A stretch of 64,000 bases of DNA from the NCBI RefSeq assembly GCF_000151665.1, contig NW_013171817.1, positions 248,001 through 312,000 of the forward strand. Direction: 5' to 3'. Within the stretch, counting starts at the first letter, position 1. Every line of letters starts with the position of its first letter. Below, piece by piece: positions 24,927 through 41,162 of the stretch. The translations under genes were made by a program, and so were the position numbers. Under the pieces are notes generated by a model that saw nothing but the letters and a program-made list of their open reading frames with translations, searched no databases and was not told the origin of the DNA. The DNA comes from Blastocystis hominis. Its lineage: Eukaryota; Sar; Bigyra; Opalinata; Blastocystidae.

Positions 24927-26172
24927 AGGAGTGATATCGAATTTGGAGAGAAATAACAACAAGGTATTTGAAATTAAAACTCCTTGCATTCATTTGATCT
25001 GATCTAATTGATCGATTGATTGAAAGAATGTTTGTTTGTGAATAATCGAGAGTAGTTTGTATTTTTGAATGAGAAGTGAGTGGAATGATAAGTGGAAATC
25101 ATAATCGTAATGATGCAAAAGATACTAGAAATCAATTCGAATGGATCCCTTGTATTCCATCTTCGGCTCTCCTCTAAAAGCGCCATGATAATTGCTAGTA
25201 TATAAAATGATGTTTTCTATCTCTTTCTTTTGTATTCACAACTGGATGAGTTCTTAACGTCACGAACTAATCTAAAAAAACAGACCCATAGACCTAAAAA
25301 TGACTGGAGCAATCAGAAGAAAGCGATCCTATTCCCAATTCTTCAAATAGTATATTTCAAACATTCCTTCAAGTAAATATTTCCTGTAATGATCTACAAT
25401 GTTTGATAATTCAGGTAGTCTCAAATCCACAGTCCCAACAACATCTAAATGAATGAGCCCAAATTGTAGTCATAATCATCATCATCATATTCGAAAGTCG
25501 CGTTTGTTTACACCTCCTGTAATCATTTCCATTTTATGTGAAAACCTTTACATTTTCGCATTCTCCGATTCTATCTCTCTGTTGATAGCAATCCTACTCC
25601 TATCAGTAGAAACTCCACTCATTTCTCTAACCTTTCAGGAATCAATCGCTTTCCACTTGCTTATATGAAGGCTATCTGTCAAAATAACACAATGGAAACT
25701 TGCATATCACGCGAATTCCGTTGATTATCTAATAGTTTCCCTACCACCTTGTATACTACTAGAATTATCTCCCACCTACCAAAAGAATGCCTTTTTTGCT
25801 TTCTTTATTCCTTCTCTTGCTTGTTCATTCCTCTACCACTATTCCATACTTCAATCATCCCATCAAAGTCACTGTTTTCCCTTTTTCCTCCTTTTCTACT
25901 TTTCCCACAGAAAATCCTTCATTTTCTTCCTTATTCCACGAAGCCCTTCAACCTCCTACAACAAACTATCCATTTTTACACATCTCATTCAAAAGTACTC
26001 CCAACTCGCTTCTCCTCACTCGTCTTGAAACCACAATTACAACCACCCATTCGTTGATCCATTAACCTTTTCTCACCAAACTATTTCTTTCTGCTTACTT
26101 AGTTTTGATCGGTTTTCTATTTTTGCTTCTCTTTTATATTTAGCTTCCGCATAAACAGAATTTCTCTTTACT
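24927..26172. other. AT-rich region with a possible small secreted protein
   Basis: Mostly noncoding. A plus-strand frame at 25787-26065 (92 aa) begins with a convincing signal peptide (Leu-Leu-Ser-Leu-Phe-Leu-Leu-Leu-Leu-Val) and continues Ser/Thr/Pro/Phe-rich. It has no recognisable domain and lies in a pyrimidine-rich stretch that favours such frames by chance, so I do not call it a gene. Confidence 0.35.
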
Positions 26173-29100
26173 ATGGCTGAACGAGCGATCAAAGAGCGCC
26201 AGTTTGCCTACGCAAACGTTGGATCTTTTGAATGAGAATCACCGAGTAGAATGCAAATCAAGTCACACAAGCCGATCGGGAGCGCCCGCGAGAGCGTAAT
26301 GTTCCAACGGGAGCTGCAGAGAGTTTGGCCGGTCGAAAAATACCAAAGATGGGAGACCGTGCGATAACACAGTCAGACGAATTAAAGAAACGGAAAGAAC
26401 GCCAAGAACAACGGTTTGGGGTTGTTGTGTATGAATAATGCTTCTAGAAAGCGTGAAAAGATGCTCTCTGAGACGGTTGTTCAGAAACGAAGACGTGTTG
26501 GGGTGAGTTTGAATCCCAATGTGAAAAGCGTTTTAGCGGTTGACGACTATAACAGCCGGATCTATCACCCGAAAACCGCAGACACAGAGATCAAATACGC
26601 GAATCTACTGCAAATCATTACCAAACATTATCCCGATGAATCCGATGTTTGTTTCCTTTTGTTTGAATCCCCTCTAGGAGATCCTGGCCGATATTGCGAA
26701 CGAAATCCTCTCGATTTTAAAAAGCGAGGAGCTCAAGGAGAAGCAGGCGCGGTGCGAGGCGATTCTCGGAAAGATGAACGAGCGCGATTTCGGCAATTTG
26801 GTGGAACTGGGGAAACAAATCACCGACTTCGACGCGGACGGAGAGGCTCGCGAAGGAGCGATGGACGAGGAGCAAGACAACATCATGACGTTCAACATGG
26901 ACGTGGAGAGCGAGGAGGAAATCCTCGACGAGATCGCGTCCGACGCTTCCGACGCTTCCGACGCGGAGGCTTCGCAGGCTGCGGACTCGCTGAACGCCGG
27001 GACGATTATGAGCACAGCCGCGGAGACGGAAGAGGACGAGGGCTCGCTGCGCGTGGAAGACATCGACTCGTTCTGGCTGCAGCGGCAGATCCACGAGTAC
27101 GAGCCGGACGCGGAGAAGTCGCAGCACATCGCGGAGGAAGTGCTGTCGATTCTGCAGAGCAGCGACGAGCGCGGCGACGAGGATCGTCTGGTCGAGTGCA
27201 TCGGCGTCGAGCACGCCGCGCTCATCCAGCAGCTCCTCGCCAACCGCGGCAAAATCGCCTTCGTCACGCGCTGGCGACGCGCCTCCAGCGACGCCGAGCG
27301 CGAGGCCATCGCCCAGGAACTGCTCAGCGACGCCTCTCTCAACGGCTCCGCCATTCTCAAGCGATTGGAGGGCGGCCAGGCCACGCGCGCGTGGCGCTCC
27401 GGCGGCGACTCGCTGGCCACGACGCGCGCAACGCCCCGCCCGAAGGCGCACAGCGAGAAGGCGGACGAGGAGGCGCTGCGCGAGGAAGAGCGCCTGGCGC
27501 TGAGCCAGGAGCTCGCGGTGCCGAAGCCGAGGGCGCAGCTGGATCTGCGCAGCCTGGAGTTCGCGGTGGGCGGGCATTTGATGAGCAAGAACGCGCTGCA
27601 CCTGCCGGAGGGGACGAACCGCGTGCTGAAGCCCGGCTGGGAGGAGATCCACGTGCCCGCGGCGGCGAACAAGTACGGCGACGCGGAGTATCTGAGCAGC
27701 CATCACTTGGTGAGCGTGGAGGAAATGCCCGAGTGGTTCCGGCCCGGGTTCGAGGGCGTTTCCAAGCTGAATCTGGTGCAGAGCGAGGTGTACGAGTGCG
27801 CCATGCTGAGCTCGGTGTGCGTCGGACAGGGGCGTGACGCGTAGGAGAACATGCTGCTGTGCGCGCCGACGGGCGCTGGGAAGACGAACGTGGCGCTGAT
27901 GACGATTCTGCACGAGATGTGGCTGCATCGGCGGGAAGACGGGAGCGTGGACCGCGATAAGTTCAAGATCGTGTACGTGGCGCCGATGAAAGCGCTGGTG
28001 AAGGAGATGGTGGATAGTTTCGGACGCGTAGGCGAAGCCGTGCGATGCGATGCGATGTAGAAGCTGAAGCCGTACAATATCGCCGTGCGCGAGCTGTCGG
28101 GCGACGTGAATTTGACGAAGGAAGAAGTGAGTGCTGGGCGAGAATTCGAAGTAGATCGCGTCGACGCAGCTCATCATCACCACGCCCGAGAAGTGGGACA
28201 TCATCACGCGGAAGAGCGGCGATCGGACCTACACGCAGCTGGTCCGCCTGATCATTCTGGACGAGATCCACTTGCTGCACGACGATCGAGGCCCCGTTCT
28301 GGAAGCCCTGGTCGCGCGAACGGTGCGCCAAGTGGAGGTGACGCAGGAAATGGTGCGACTGGTCGGACTGTCGGCGACGCTCCCGAACTTCGAGGACGTG
28401 GCGACTTTTTTGCGCGTGGACCCCGCGAAGGGACTGTTCCACTTCGACAGCAGCTTCCGTCCGGTGGGTCTGGCGCAGCAGTTCGTGGGGATCAAGGAGA
28501 AGAGCTCGTTCAAGCGGATGAAGCTGATGAACGAGATCTGCTACGAGAAGGTGATCGAGAAGGCGGGGAAGAAGCAGGTGCTGGTGTTCGTGCACAGCCG
28601 GAAGGAAACCGCGCGCACCGCGCAGTTCCTGCTGGACACCGCGGTCGAGAAGGACCAGCACCACTTGTTCTTCCCGTCCGAGATGGCGCGGAAGAAGCTG
28701 GAGGACGAGGTCAAGAAGTACTCGATCAAGAACGACGATCTGAAGCGTCTGCTGCCCACCGGCTTCGCGATCCACCACGCGGGACTCTGCCGAGCGGACC
28801 GAACCGCGGTCGAGGAGCTCTTCGCCGCGGGCTTCATCCGCGTGCTGGTCTCCACGATGACGCTGGCGTGGGGCGTGAACCTGCCCGCGCACACGGTCAT
28901 CATCAAGGGCACGCAGATGTACTCGCCCGAGCAGTCCGCGTGGGTCGAGCTCTCGCCGCAGGACGTTCTGCAGATGCTGGGGCGCGCCGGACGCCCGCAG
29001 TTCGAGTCGTTCGGCGAGGGCATCATCATCACGCGGATCTCCGAGCTGCAGTACTATCTCTCGCTGATGAACGCGCAGCTGCCGATCGAGTCGCAGTTCA

Positions 29101-32100
29101 TCAAGCGGTTGGCGGACAATCTAAACGCGGAGATCGTCATGGGAACCATCCAGAACGTCGCCGACGCGGTCTCGTGGCTCGGATACACGTACCTCTTCGT
29201 CCGAATGCTGAAGAATCCCGCGCTGTACGGCGTGGATGCGACCTCGCTTCGCGATGACCCCACCTTGCTGCAGTATCGCGTGGATCTGATCCACAGTGCG
29301 GCGAGTCTTCTCGCCAAGAACGCACTGATCAAGTACGACGTGAAGGCGGGTTTGTTCGAATCCACCGGACTGGGTCGCATCGCGTCCTATTACTACATCA
29401 CCAACCCTTCCGTCGCGACCTACAACGAGCATCTCAAGCCCAACATGACCGAGATCGAGCTGTTCAATCTGTTCAGCCGCTCCGCGGAGTTCAGCCAGAT
29501 CGTCGTTCGGCCCGAAGAGAAGCTCGAGCTGAACATGCTGATGAACAAGGTCCCGATCCCGATCCGCGAGACGGTGGACGATCCCTGCGCCAAAGTGAAC
29601 GTGCTGCTGCAAGCCTACATCTCCCACGTGAAGCTCGAGAAGTTCGCCTTGGCGTGCGACATGGTGTACATCACACAGGTAGGCAGACAAACCATAAAAA
29701 CCCGATCCATCGTAGTCCGCGGGGCGAATCCTGCGCGCGCTCTTCGAAATCGCTTTGCTGCGCGGCTGGTCGTCGCTCGCGCAGCGCTGCTTGGAGCTGT
29801 GCAAGATGGTCTCGCACCAGCAGTGGGCTACGCAGTCGCCGCTGCATCAAGTAGCGATCGAAAAAGCATGGTGACGCGTAGTTCAACAAGCTCCCCGCCT
29901 CCGTGCTGAAGAAGCTGGACAACAAGCCCATCGCGTTTGACCGGTACTTCGAGATGAGCGCGGGCGATTTGGAGGAGCTGGTGTCCGGAAAGGGCGAGCA
30001 GGTTCGAAATATCGGCAAGAAATTGGAGCGGATGATCCACCAAATCCCGCGTCTGCAAGCCGAAGCCATCATTCTCCCGATCACGCGATCGATGCTGTCG
30101 GTGGAGCTGGCGCTGCACGCCGATTTCAACTACGATCCGGCGGTGCACGGCTCCTCGCAAGGCTTCCATCTGATCGTGGAGGACGGCGACGGCGAGAAGA
30201 TTCTCTACTATCAGTACTGGCTCCTCAAAGCCAAGTACGCCGAAGAAGTGCAGTACGTCAACTTCACCGTCCCGCTCTTCGACCCCATGCCTCCGCAGTA
30301 CTTCCTCCGCATTATCAGCGACACCTGGCTCCAAGCCGAGACCACGCACCTCATTTCCTTCCGTTCGCTGATCCTCCCCGAGAAATTCCCGCCCCACACG
30401 GAGCTGCTCGACCTGCAGCCCGCTCCGCTCTCGGCTCTGCACAACCCCGCCTTCGAAGCCGCGCTGGCGTCCACGCTGACGGTGTTCAACCCCATCCAGA
30501 CGCAGGTGCTCCGCACGGTCTACGAGAGCGACGCCAACGTGCTTCTGGCGGCACGAAGCGGCAGCGGGAAGGGCGTCGTGGGGGAGCTGGCGATGTTCCG
30601 CCTGTTCGCGACGCAGCCCGGAGGGAAGGCGCTGGTTCTGTGTCCGATCAAGGCGGTGTGCGACCGCCATGTGCAGCGATGGACGGAGATGATGCGGCCG
30701 TTAGGGAAGAGCGTGGGGCAGATGATCGGCGAGCCGAAGGAAGATTCGCGGACTCTGAGCACGTGCGATGTGATTGTGTCGCTGCCGGAACACATGGACG
30801 CGTACACGTGCACGGGCTCGCATTTGAAGCTGATCCAAGTAGGTTTAGAGAGAGGCGGGTTGCTGATGGCTAGCAAATCAAATTGGTGGTCGTGGAGCAT
30901 CTCCACATGATCGGCAGCGCGCAAGGCTATCTCTTAGAATCCGTTCTCTCGCGTCTCCGCGCCCTCGAAGCCCAGGCCAAAGCCGATCCCAAGAGCCGCT
31001 TCGCGATCCAGTTCCGCTTCGTCGCGCTCTCTGCCTGCCTGGCGAACGCGCGCTCGCTGGCGGGCTGGCTGAACGTGGACAAGGGGCTCTTCAGCTTCCA
31101 CTCCTCGGTGAAGGTGAATCCGGTGCAGGTCCGCGTGCAGGGATTCGACATCAACCACGCGGGCACGCGCCTCCTCGCGATGAGCAAGCCCGTCTACTCC
31201 ACGCTCACCGCGCTCTCGGGCGGCCACGCGGCGCTGGTGTTCGTTCCCTCGCGCAAGCAGGCGCAGATGACCGCGATCGACATCCTCACGTTCGTCTCCG
31301 CGACGTCGAAGCCGCGCCGATTCAACCACATTCCGCAGGACCAGATGGACGAAGTGCTCAGCCGCGTCGTCGACCCCGCGCTGAAGACCGTCCTCGCGGC
31401 GGGCGTCGCCTTCTTCTACAAAGTGGAAACGTGGAAACGGAGTGAGAGGTAGGGCATGAACGAGGAGGACGCTCGGCTGGTGCGCGAGTTGTTCTCTCGC
31501 GACTTCATTCAAGTGCTGGTGGCGACCGCGGAGCTGTGCTGGGAGTTGGACTGGAGCGCGCAACTGGTGATCGTGATGGGTAGCGATGCGACGGACGCTT
31601 TACGGCTAGACACGTGCTTCTACGATGGCAAGGATCACCGCTACGTGGACTATCCCATCGTGGATCTCCTCGAAATGATCGGGTTTGCTTCGCGTGGCGG
31701 CAAATACGCGAGCGGGAAGGCGGTGGTGATGACGCACATCTCCAAGAAGGACTACCTCAACAAGTTCCTCTTCGAGCCGCTCCCCGTCGAGAGCACGCTC
31801 CATCTGCACCTCGCCGACGTGCTCAACGCCGCCGTGACCAGCCACACCGTCGCCTCCATGCAGGACGCCATCGAGTGGCTCACCTGGTTCTTCTTCTATC
31901 GCCGGCTCCCGCAGAACCCCAATTTCTACTCGCTCGACGGCGTCAGCGACGCGCAGCTCAGCGACTTCCTCTCCACGCTCATCGAGAACACCGCTACCGA
32001 CCTCCAGGACGCGGGCGCGGTGGCCATCGACGAGCAGGCCTTGGAGCCGCTGAATCTGGGCGTGCTGAGCGCGCATCTCTACATCCGCGTGCAGACCACG

Positions 32101-33090
32101 AAGCTCTTCTCGCTCTCCATCACCGCCAAAACCAAACGCCGCGGGCTCCTGCAGATTCTCTCCTCCGCCGAGGAGTTCGAAGAGGTTTTTTTCATCCTCT
32201 CTCTCCGCGATAACGCGTAGCTCCCGCTGCGGCAGCACGAGTCTCTGCTTCTCCAGCGCATGGCGAACCACCTGCAGTACGTCGTCGAGAACTCCACGCC
32301 CGTTTCTCGCAAGGTCAACGTGTTGCTGCAGAGCTTCTTCAACCGCGACGCGCTCCCCAGCGACCTGCGCCGCGACACGCTGCAGCTGCTCCCCACCGCC
32401 GTGCGCCTCCTCCACGTGGGTTCGCCGAAGCAGAATGACACGCAGGGCATGGTGAACGTGTGCTCGACGAACACGTGGCTCAAGCCGGCGATCGCCGCCA
32501 TCGAGCTCTGCCAGATGGTCGTGCAGGGGCAGTGGAACGAGGACTCGCGACTGCTGCAGCTGCCCCACTTCGATAAAGACCGCGCCGCTGCGTTCGACGG
32601 CGAGGGAGTCAGCAGCATCTTCGACTTCCTCGACATGGAGGACGCGGCGCGCGCCAAGCTGCTGGAGGGCCTCAGCGAGCGCGAAATCGAAGACGTCGTG
32701 CAGTTCTGCGACGCGTATCCCGACATCGAGGTCAATGCAGCCTTGGAGGGAGGCGAGGTCTGCTGCGGACAGGACGCGATGCTGAACGTGCAGCTCAATG
32801 CGGGGGAGGAGGGAGAGACTTATAGCACCGAGGTGCGTAGCGAGAACTACCCGCAGAAGCTGCGGCAGACCTGGTGGTTGATTTTGGGGGATCCCACGGA
32901 CAGCTCCATTCAGTCCATCGTGGAAGTGGACCTGGAGCGAAGCCGAAGCAAGCAGCTGGCGTTCACAGCGCCAGAGAAGCCGGGACACTATTCGTGGATG
33001 CTGTATTTCATGACGGACGCGTATATTGGGTGTGATCAGGAGCAGGAGATCGAATTCGATGTAGTGGAGACAAAGTGGATTGTTTGTTGA
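26173..33090 (+). CDS. BRR2: Brr2 / SNRNP200-like spliceosomal DExH helicase
   Basis: 2186 aa after removing eleven introns of 28-37 nt (26218-26249, 26414-26447, 26647-26677, 27815-27844, 28028-28060, 28127-28154, 29679-29715, 29851-29881, 30839-30873, 31423-31452, 32185-32220). The exon sum is exactly divisible by three. Two helicase cassettes are present, each followed by a Sec63-type unit. The first has Walker A Ala-Pro-Thr-Gly-Ala-Gly-Lys-Thr (near 27870), Asp-Glu-Ile-His (near 28262) and Ser-Ala-Thr-Leu-Pro. The second has Ala-Arg-Ser-Gly-Ser-Gly-Lys-Gly and Val-Glu-His-Leu-His in place of the DExH box, so it is probably a regulatory pseudo-helicase. Family role: unwinds U4/U6 to activate the spliceosome. 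GC-rich coding sequence. A TGTTTGTT motif overlaps the last codons. Confidence 0.95.
33081..33089 (+). terminator. TGTTTGTT 3'-processing motif overlapping the BRR2 stop
   Basis: ATTGTTTGTTGA overlaps the last codons and the TGA. In Blastocystis, cleavage a few bases upstream of this motif can create the stop codon by adding the poly(A) tail. Here a cut after the TG of the preceding TGG codon would give TGA. Confidence 0.6.
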
Positions 33091-35049
33091 CTAAAAACAA
33101 TGGAGTTTGTGCATGGTATTCACGAATGCGATGAATAGGGTTCTTGTTTTCCACTCGAAGGCGCGCAGATTCTCAGCACAACTGTTTGTGAGATCATTGC
33201 AGAGCTTTACAGCATACTCCGACTTTCTAATTCCAAGACTCGAACTTCTTAATATCGGCCTTGTAGCCCGTAAAGCCCCTCACAGACTTCACAGCACCTA
33301 ACAGACGAGAAGAAAGGCAATTGACTGAATGTATAGATTGACAGCTCTCTGTGCTTCAATTCCTTGTTGAAAATGCCCTCTATTTTCGATCGGTTCATTT
33401 CAGGGTAATGGTCCATCATGTAGCAAAGTCACAGCATCTCATTAATTCGCGTATCGTAGTGGATCGCGGGCTTTCTCCGCATTAAACATATTAATCGTAG
33501 TCATATTGCCGATTCTGATTACTTCATTCAGCGAATTAAACTGGTAGGATCCATCTCCATCCTGCATCACATGGCTCAGTTATTCCTTTGACGCCCAATA
33601 ATCGAACTGCTCTTTCAGAGTCCCCTTGTTGTTATCCACATCAACGTTCTCCATCCAATCCACTGGTATTTTGCTTTCTATGCACGTTCGATTTGGCTGT
33701 GATACTTTCAGCCTTCATTTCTCCAAAGACATGTATTCGAATTGTAAAATAATGAGAACATTCGATTACAGATCAGTGTTGTGCCTCATATATTCCAAAA
33801 CGTTCAAGCTACTAACCAGTATAGTCTAGTCAGCAGCAGAAACCAATAAAATAACAGCCAAGGCGAGAAAAATAGACTTCATCACGTACAATTAATAAAA
33901 AGAAAACACGTGTTATTTATTAATTGCTTGCTCTTTCATATACTCAAAGGATTTCATCCCATTGCGTTCCTCGTTGTGTTGTCTCTGCAACACAAATACT
34001 ACCCATTATTTCCTGTTTTGTACCTTGATTTCTATCAATAAAACGGATGCATTGCTCATGATTCTTCGTATCACTATTTCGGCTAGTCCCTCTTCTCTGC
34101 CATTCGCTTGCAAATGCTCTTGTGAAACGAAACATCCTCCTGATTAATGGAATCATACACCATTCCACAGAGTTGACATCGGATAACCGTATTCTGCAAA
34201 TAACAGATCATGATGTAATTTACCTTTTGACCCAGTAAGAGAACCATTTGACCATCTCGTTTTCGTTTTCGCGAGGTGAGCTTTTCATTTGTGTGCTTTG
34301 GAGACTTTTTGTGTGTTCCACGTTTAGAACGCTATCACTTACTCGAGAAAATCAGAGTATTACACTGAAATATTGGGTGATGGAGGTTTGCTGAGTGGGA
34401 ACAGTCTCGTTGGTATTTTCCTTCATATCAAGCTGTTCATTCACTAAAATATCAGTAATATGCCAGTATTGCACAACCCTCTTCTTCTGTATCACTCTCA
34501 AGAGGTTTGATTCCTTCAGAATTTTGTTTTGTACTATTCATGAATAATATTATGCAAAACTGAGACGAAGAGGCGAAGGAAAAATTGTATTCGACCTCAC
34601 GATCTGTCCAAATCTTGCTACATCGGTGAGATTCTCCAAATTAGATCGAATCTGTGATTCTAAGGAACATGCTATCATAGTCTGGGCGAAGTCAAAATCG
34701 TTACTCGGGTCCATATTGTTTGCATAGTGAATATAGAAAACTGCAAATTCACAGAATGATACTTTTTCAGTTTTTCCATCTGGCTATACAGCTAAGTTCA
34801 GAGAAAAACAAGGGATATCATTTCATTTCTCATTTTTCCAATAATTACGTCAATAGACTCATCTAATAGCCATAGTGGGAAAACGTCATATGTGGTAAAA
34901 TCTCATTTCCATGATTTGCTATTCTTCTTTTATAGAGTTTAGTCCTCCTAAGTTATTTCTTATTGTTGGACTGCTATATCTATAATCCATACAGAGACAC
35001 ATTGATTAGCATTGTATATTCTCTCTTTTCGTAACAAATCTCTAGTCGA
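33091..35049. other. AT-rich gap with a decayed secreted-protein gene
   Basis: About 2 kb without an intact gene. On the minus strand, 33882 down to about 33200 looks like a decayed coding region (separate entry). I see nothing supportable in 33900-35049. Confidence 0.5.
33200..33882 (-). pseudogene. Decayed secreted-protein gene
   Basis: Begins Met-Lys-Ser-Ile-Phe-Leu-Ala-Leu-Ala-Val-Ile-Leu-Leu-Val-Ser-Ala-Ala-Asp, a good signal peptide. It then continues as coding-like stretches (for example Pro-Val-Asp-Trp-Met-Glu-Asn-Val-Asp) broken by several stops and frame changes that short introns do not explain. Family unknown. Confidence 0.4.
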
Positions 35050-38393
<3,344 letters not shown>

Positions 38394-38452
38394 GAAAGGT
38401 TTTAGGTTTTGCGTGTTTGTTGCGAATCCATAATTGTTTTTTTAGGCTTGTG

Positions 38453-39483
<1,031 letters not shown>

Positions 39484-39593
39484 AAAAGCCTTGATTGTTA
39501 TTATTTGTTGTCAAAAGTGAGTGGATTTTAGTCACTTATTGCACTGGTATATACGACTCGTTTTTGCAATATATTACAACTCGTGTGCGTAAG

Positions 39594-39903
39594 ATGAACT
39601 GGATTTGTCAGAAGCTTTGCAAAAACCTGTTTCATGGTTCAGATCGTTCAGAAGAAGCTGCAAGATCTACTGGAAACTCTTTACAGAGTGAAGAAAAAGC
39701 AGTTTTGACTGAGATCCCACGTATCGGAATATCTATTTAGTGATTAGGTAGAAAATCGGCCTAAAAATACAAATTTAAAGGAAATTCTAGATAACTACAG
39801 GAAACTGTTGAATTCCTCCACGCCGCTTGATCCCTCGAATCTAGCCCTCCATAACGCTGAAGAAGAGCTACTAAATTCTTTGGAACGTTATTCCACCATG
39901 TAA
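39594..39903 (+). CDS. Small hypothetical protein
   Basis: Two coding-like stretches fit together if a 46-nt intron at 39702-39747 is removed. This gives about 87 aa with helical, charged sequence (Asn-Leu-Lys-Glu-Ile-Leu-Asp-Asn-Tyr-Arg-Lys-Leu-Leu). The intron is longer than any other seen here, so the model is uncertain. It lies between DIM1 and the acetyltransferase gene in the same direction. Confidence 0.3.
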
Positions 39904-39955
39904 ATCTCCTGCACGATTCACATGAAGAGTTACACTTCCAGATGGAGAGCGTATC

Positions 39956-40756
39956 ATGATACGGCCTATTCTTCCAACAGACAAGCAAGTAATGAAAGAT
40001 CGTACTGTTGAGCGGACTGTTCTTCATCCTAGATATCGAAACTGGGCAGATATCTCAACATTCTCTTTCCCTTCGCTTCTATTCCGTTATTACCCACGTT
40101 CAAGACTCCTCTCTCGATTATCTCTGCACAGTGAATTTCGATACTCATTTCGCGATCGGGGTTTTGATCAATGAGAACGGAAAGTGGCATGGAGTTGCAT
40201 CCGGTCGCTTCATTCAAGACGATTTATGTCTTGAAGAAGCGGAATGGGCTGCTTTGGTGGTGGATAGCAAGCATGGCCATAAAATCGGTTCTTGTATTCT
40301 GTATTATTTAAGTGTCGTAAGGAATTCTGATCGAATTGAAGGGTAGATGGCTCAACATTATGGCATTAATCGCCTGATGGCGCTGGTTCATCCTGAAAAC
40401 TATTGTGTGTTGCACTGGATGAAGAAGTTGGAAGCATTCCGTCAGAGTAAAAACGAATGGTGATTTTTCTTTGCTTTGATAATCATATAGTTATTACTGG
40501 GTGTTTAGTACTCCGATTTACCCCGCGTGGATCGCTTCAGAAGAAGCGAGAGAGAGTTTAGAAAAAGCGGCGAGAGGACAAAGCGAGACTTCGGAAGAGA
40601 TACGTGAGCAGCTGAGGAAAGATGTGCAAAGTGGGAATGGAAAGAGGCTTTGAAGTAGATTTGGCGCAGTATAAAAAGTCAACAAAGGACCAGCAAAGTA
40701 TGGAAGAAGGAGGAGGATGAGGAGTAGGCTACTTGAATTCGAGGAAGAAAGTGTAA
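39956..40756 (+). CDS. GNAT-family N-acetyltransferase
   Basis: 216 aa after removing five introns (40002-40032, 40317-40346, 40460-40490, 40631-40658, 40698-40727; 28-31 nt), divisible by three. The start Met-Ile-Arg-Pro-Ile-Leu-Pro-Thr-Asp is typical of GNAT proteins. A Ser-Leu-Arg-Phe-Tyr-Ser segment followed by Phe-Asp-Thr-His-Phe-Ala-Ile resembles the bacterial Pat-like protein acetyltransferase subgroup. The acetyl-CoA region is Ala-Ala-Leu-Val-Val-Asp-Ser-Lys-His-Gly-His-Lys-Ile-Gly-Ser. The tail is a charged helix. The last intron is the least certain. GGAATGTTTGTTTT follows the stop within ten bases, supporting this 3' end. Confidence 0.75.
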
Positions 40757-41162
40757 TTATGGAATGTTTGTTTTACAGAGGTTGATGTTTTCATTATTAT
40801 GTGGCTGCATGTTACATAGGGTAGTATTGTAGAGGTAGCGAATAAAATAGACGAGAATGGTGAGTTTCCTTCAAATGAACAAAACTTGGTATTTGACGTT
40901 CTATTTTGTTTCTGGGACATCCTTACGTAGTAGTAAGGTGTATATCATTAACAAGAAGCAAAAGGAAAAGGAAAGTAGGGATGTTATATATTTTTTTGAG
41001 GATCCTGTGAACTTTCGATTTTGTTAGACCACTAGGAAATATGAACTGCATTTTACAATTACTCCATGCCCATAAATACACTAAACAGGAAATAATAAAG
41101 GAAAAAATAAATAATAATGATATTTTCTGAACAATACAGAACTATATCAGTTTAGTTTTAAC
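40757..41162. other. AT-rich intergenic DNA
   Basis: Contains the 3'-processing motif of the acetyltransferase gene (near 40762-40772) and otherwise nothing recognisable. Confidence 0.5.

Noticed and set aside
25787-26065. Small secreted protein of 92 codons
   Set aside because: Convincing signal segment, but it sits in a pyrimidine-rich stretch with no domain, intron or 3' motif; left as a remark only.
26674-28207. Long minus-strand frames opposite the BRR2 gene, and similar ones opposite SERCA and CLASP
   Set aside because: Antisense shadows of GC-rich coding sequence; the plus strand gives clear family matches.
26173-33090. BRR2 as a pseudogene with many stops and frameshifts
   Set aside because: Every break is removed by a GT-AG intron of 28-37 nt and the joined frame matches the family without gaps.
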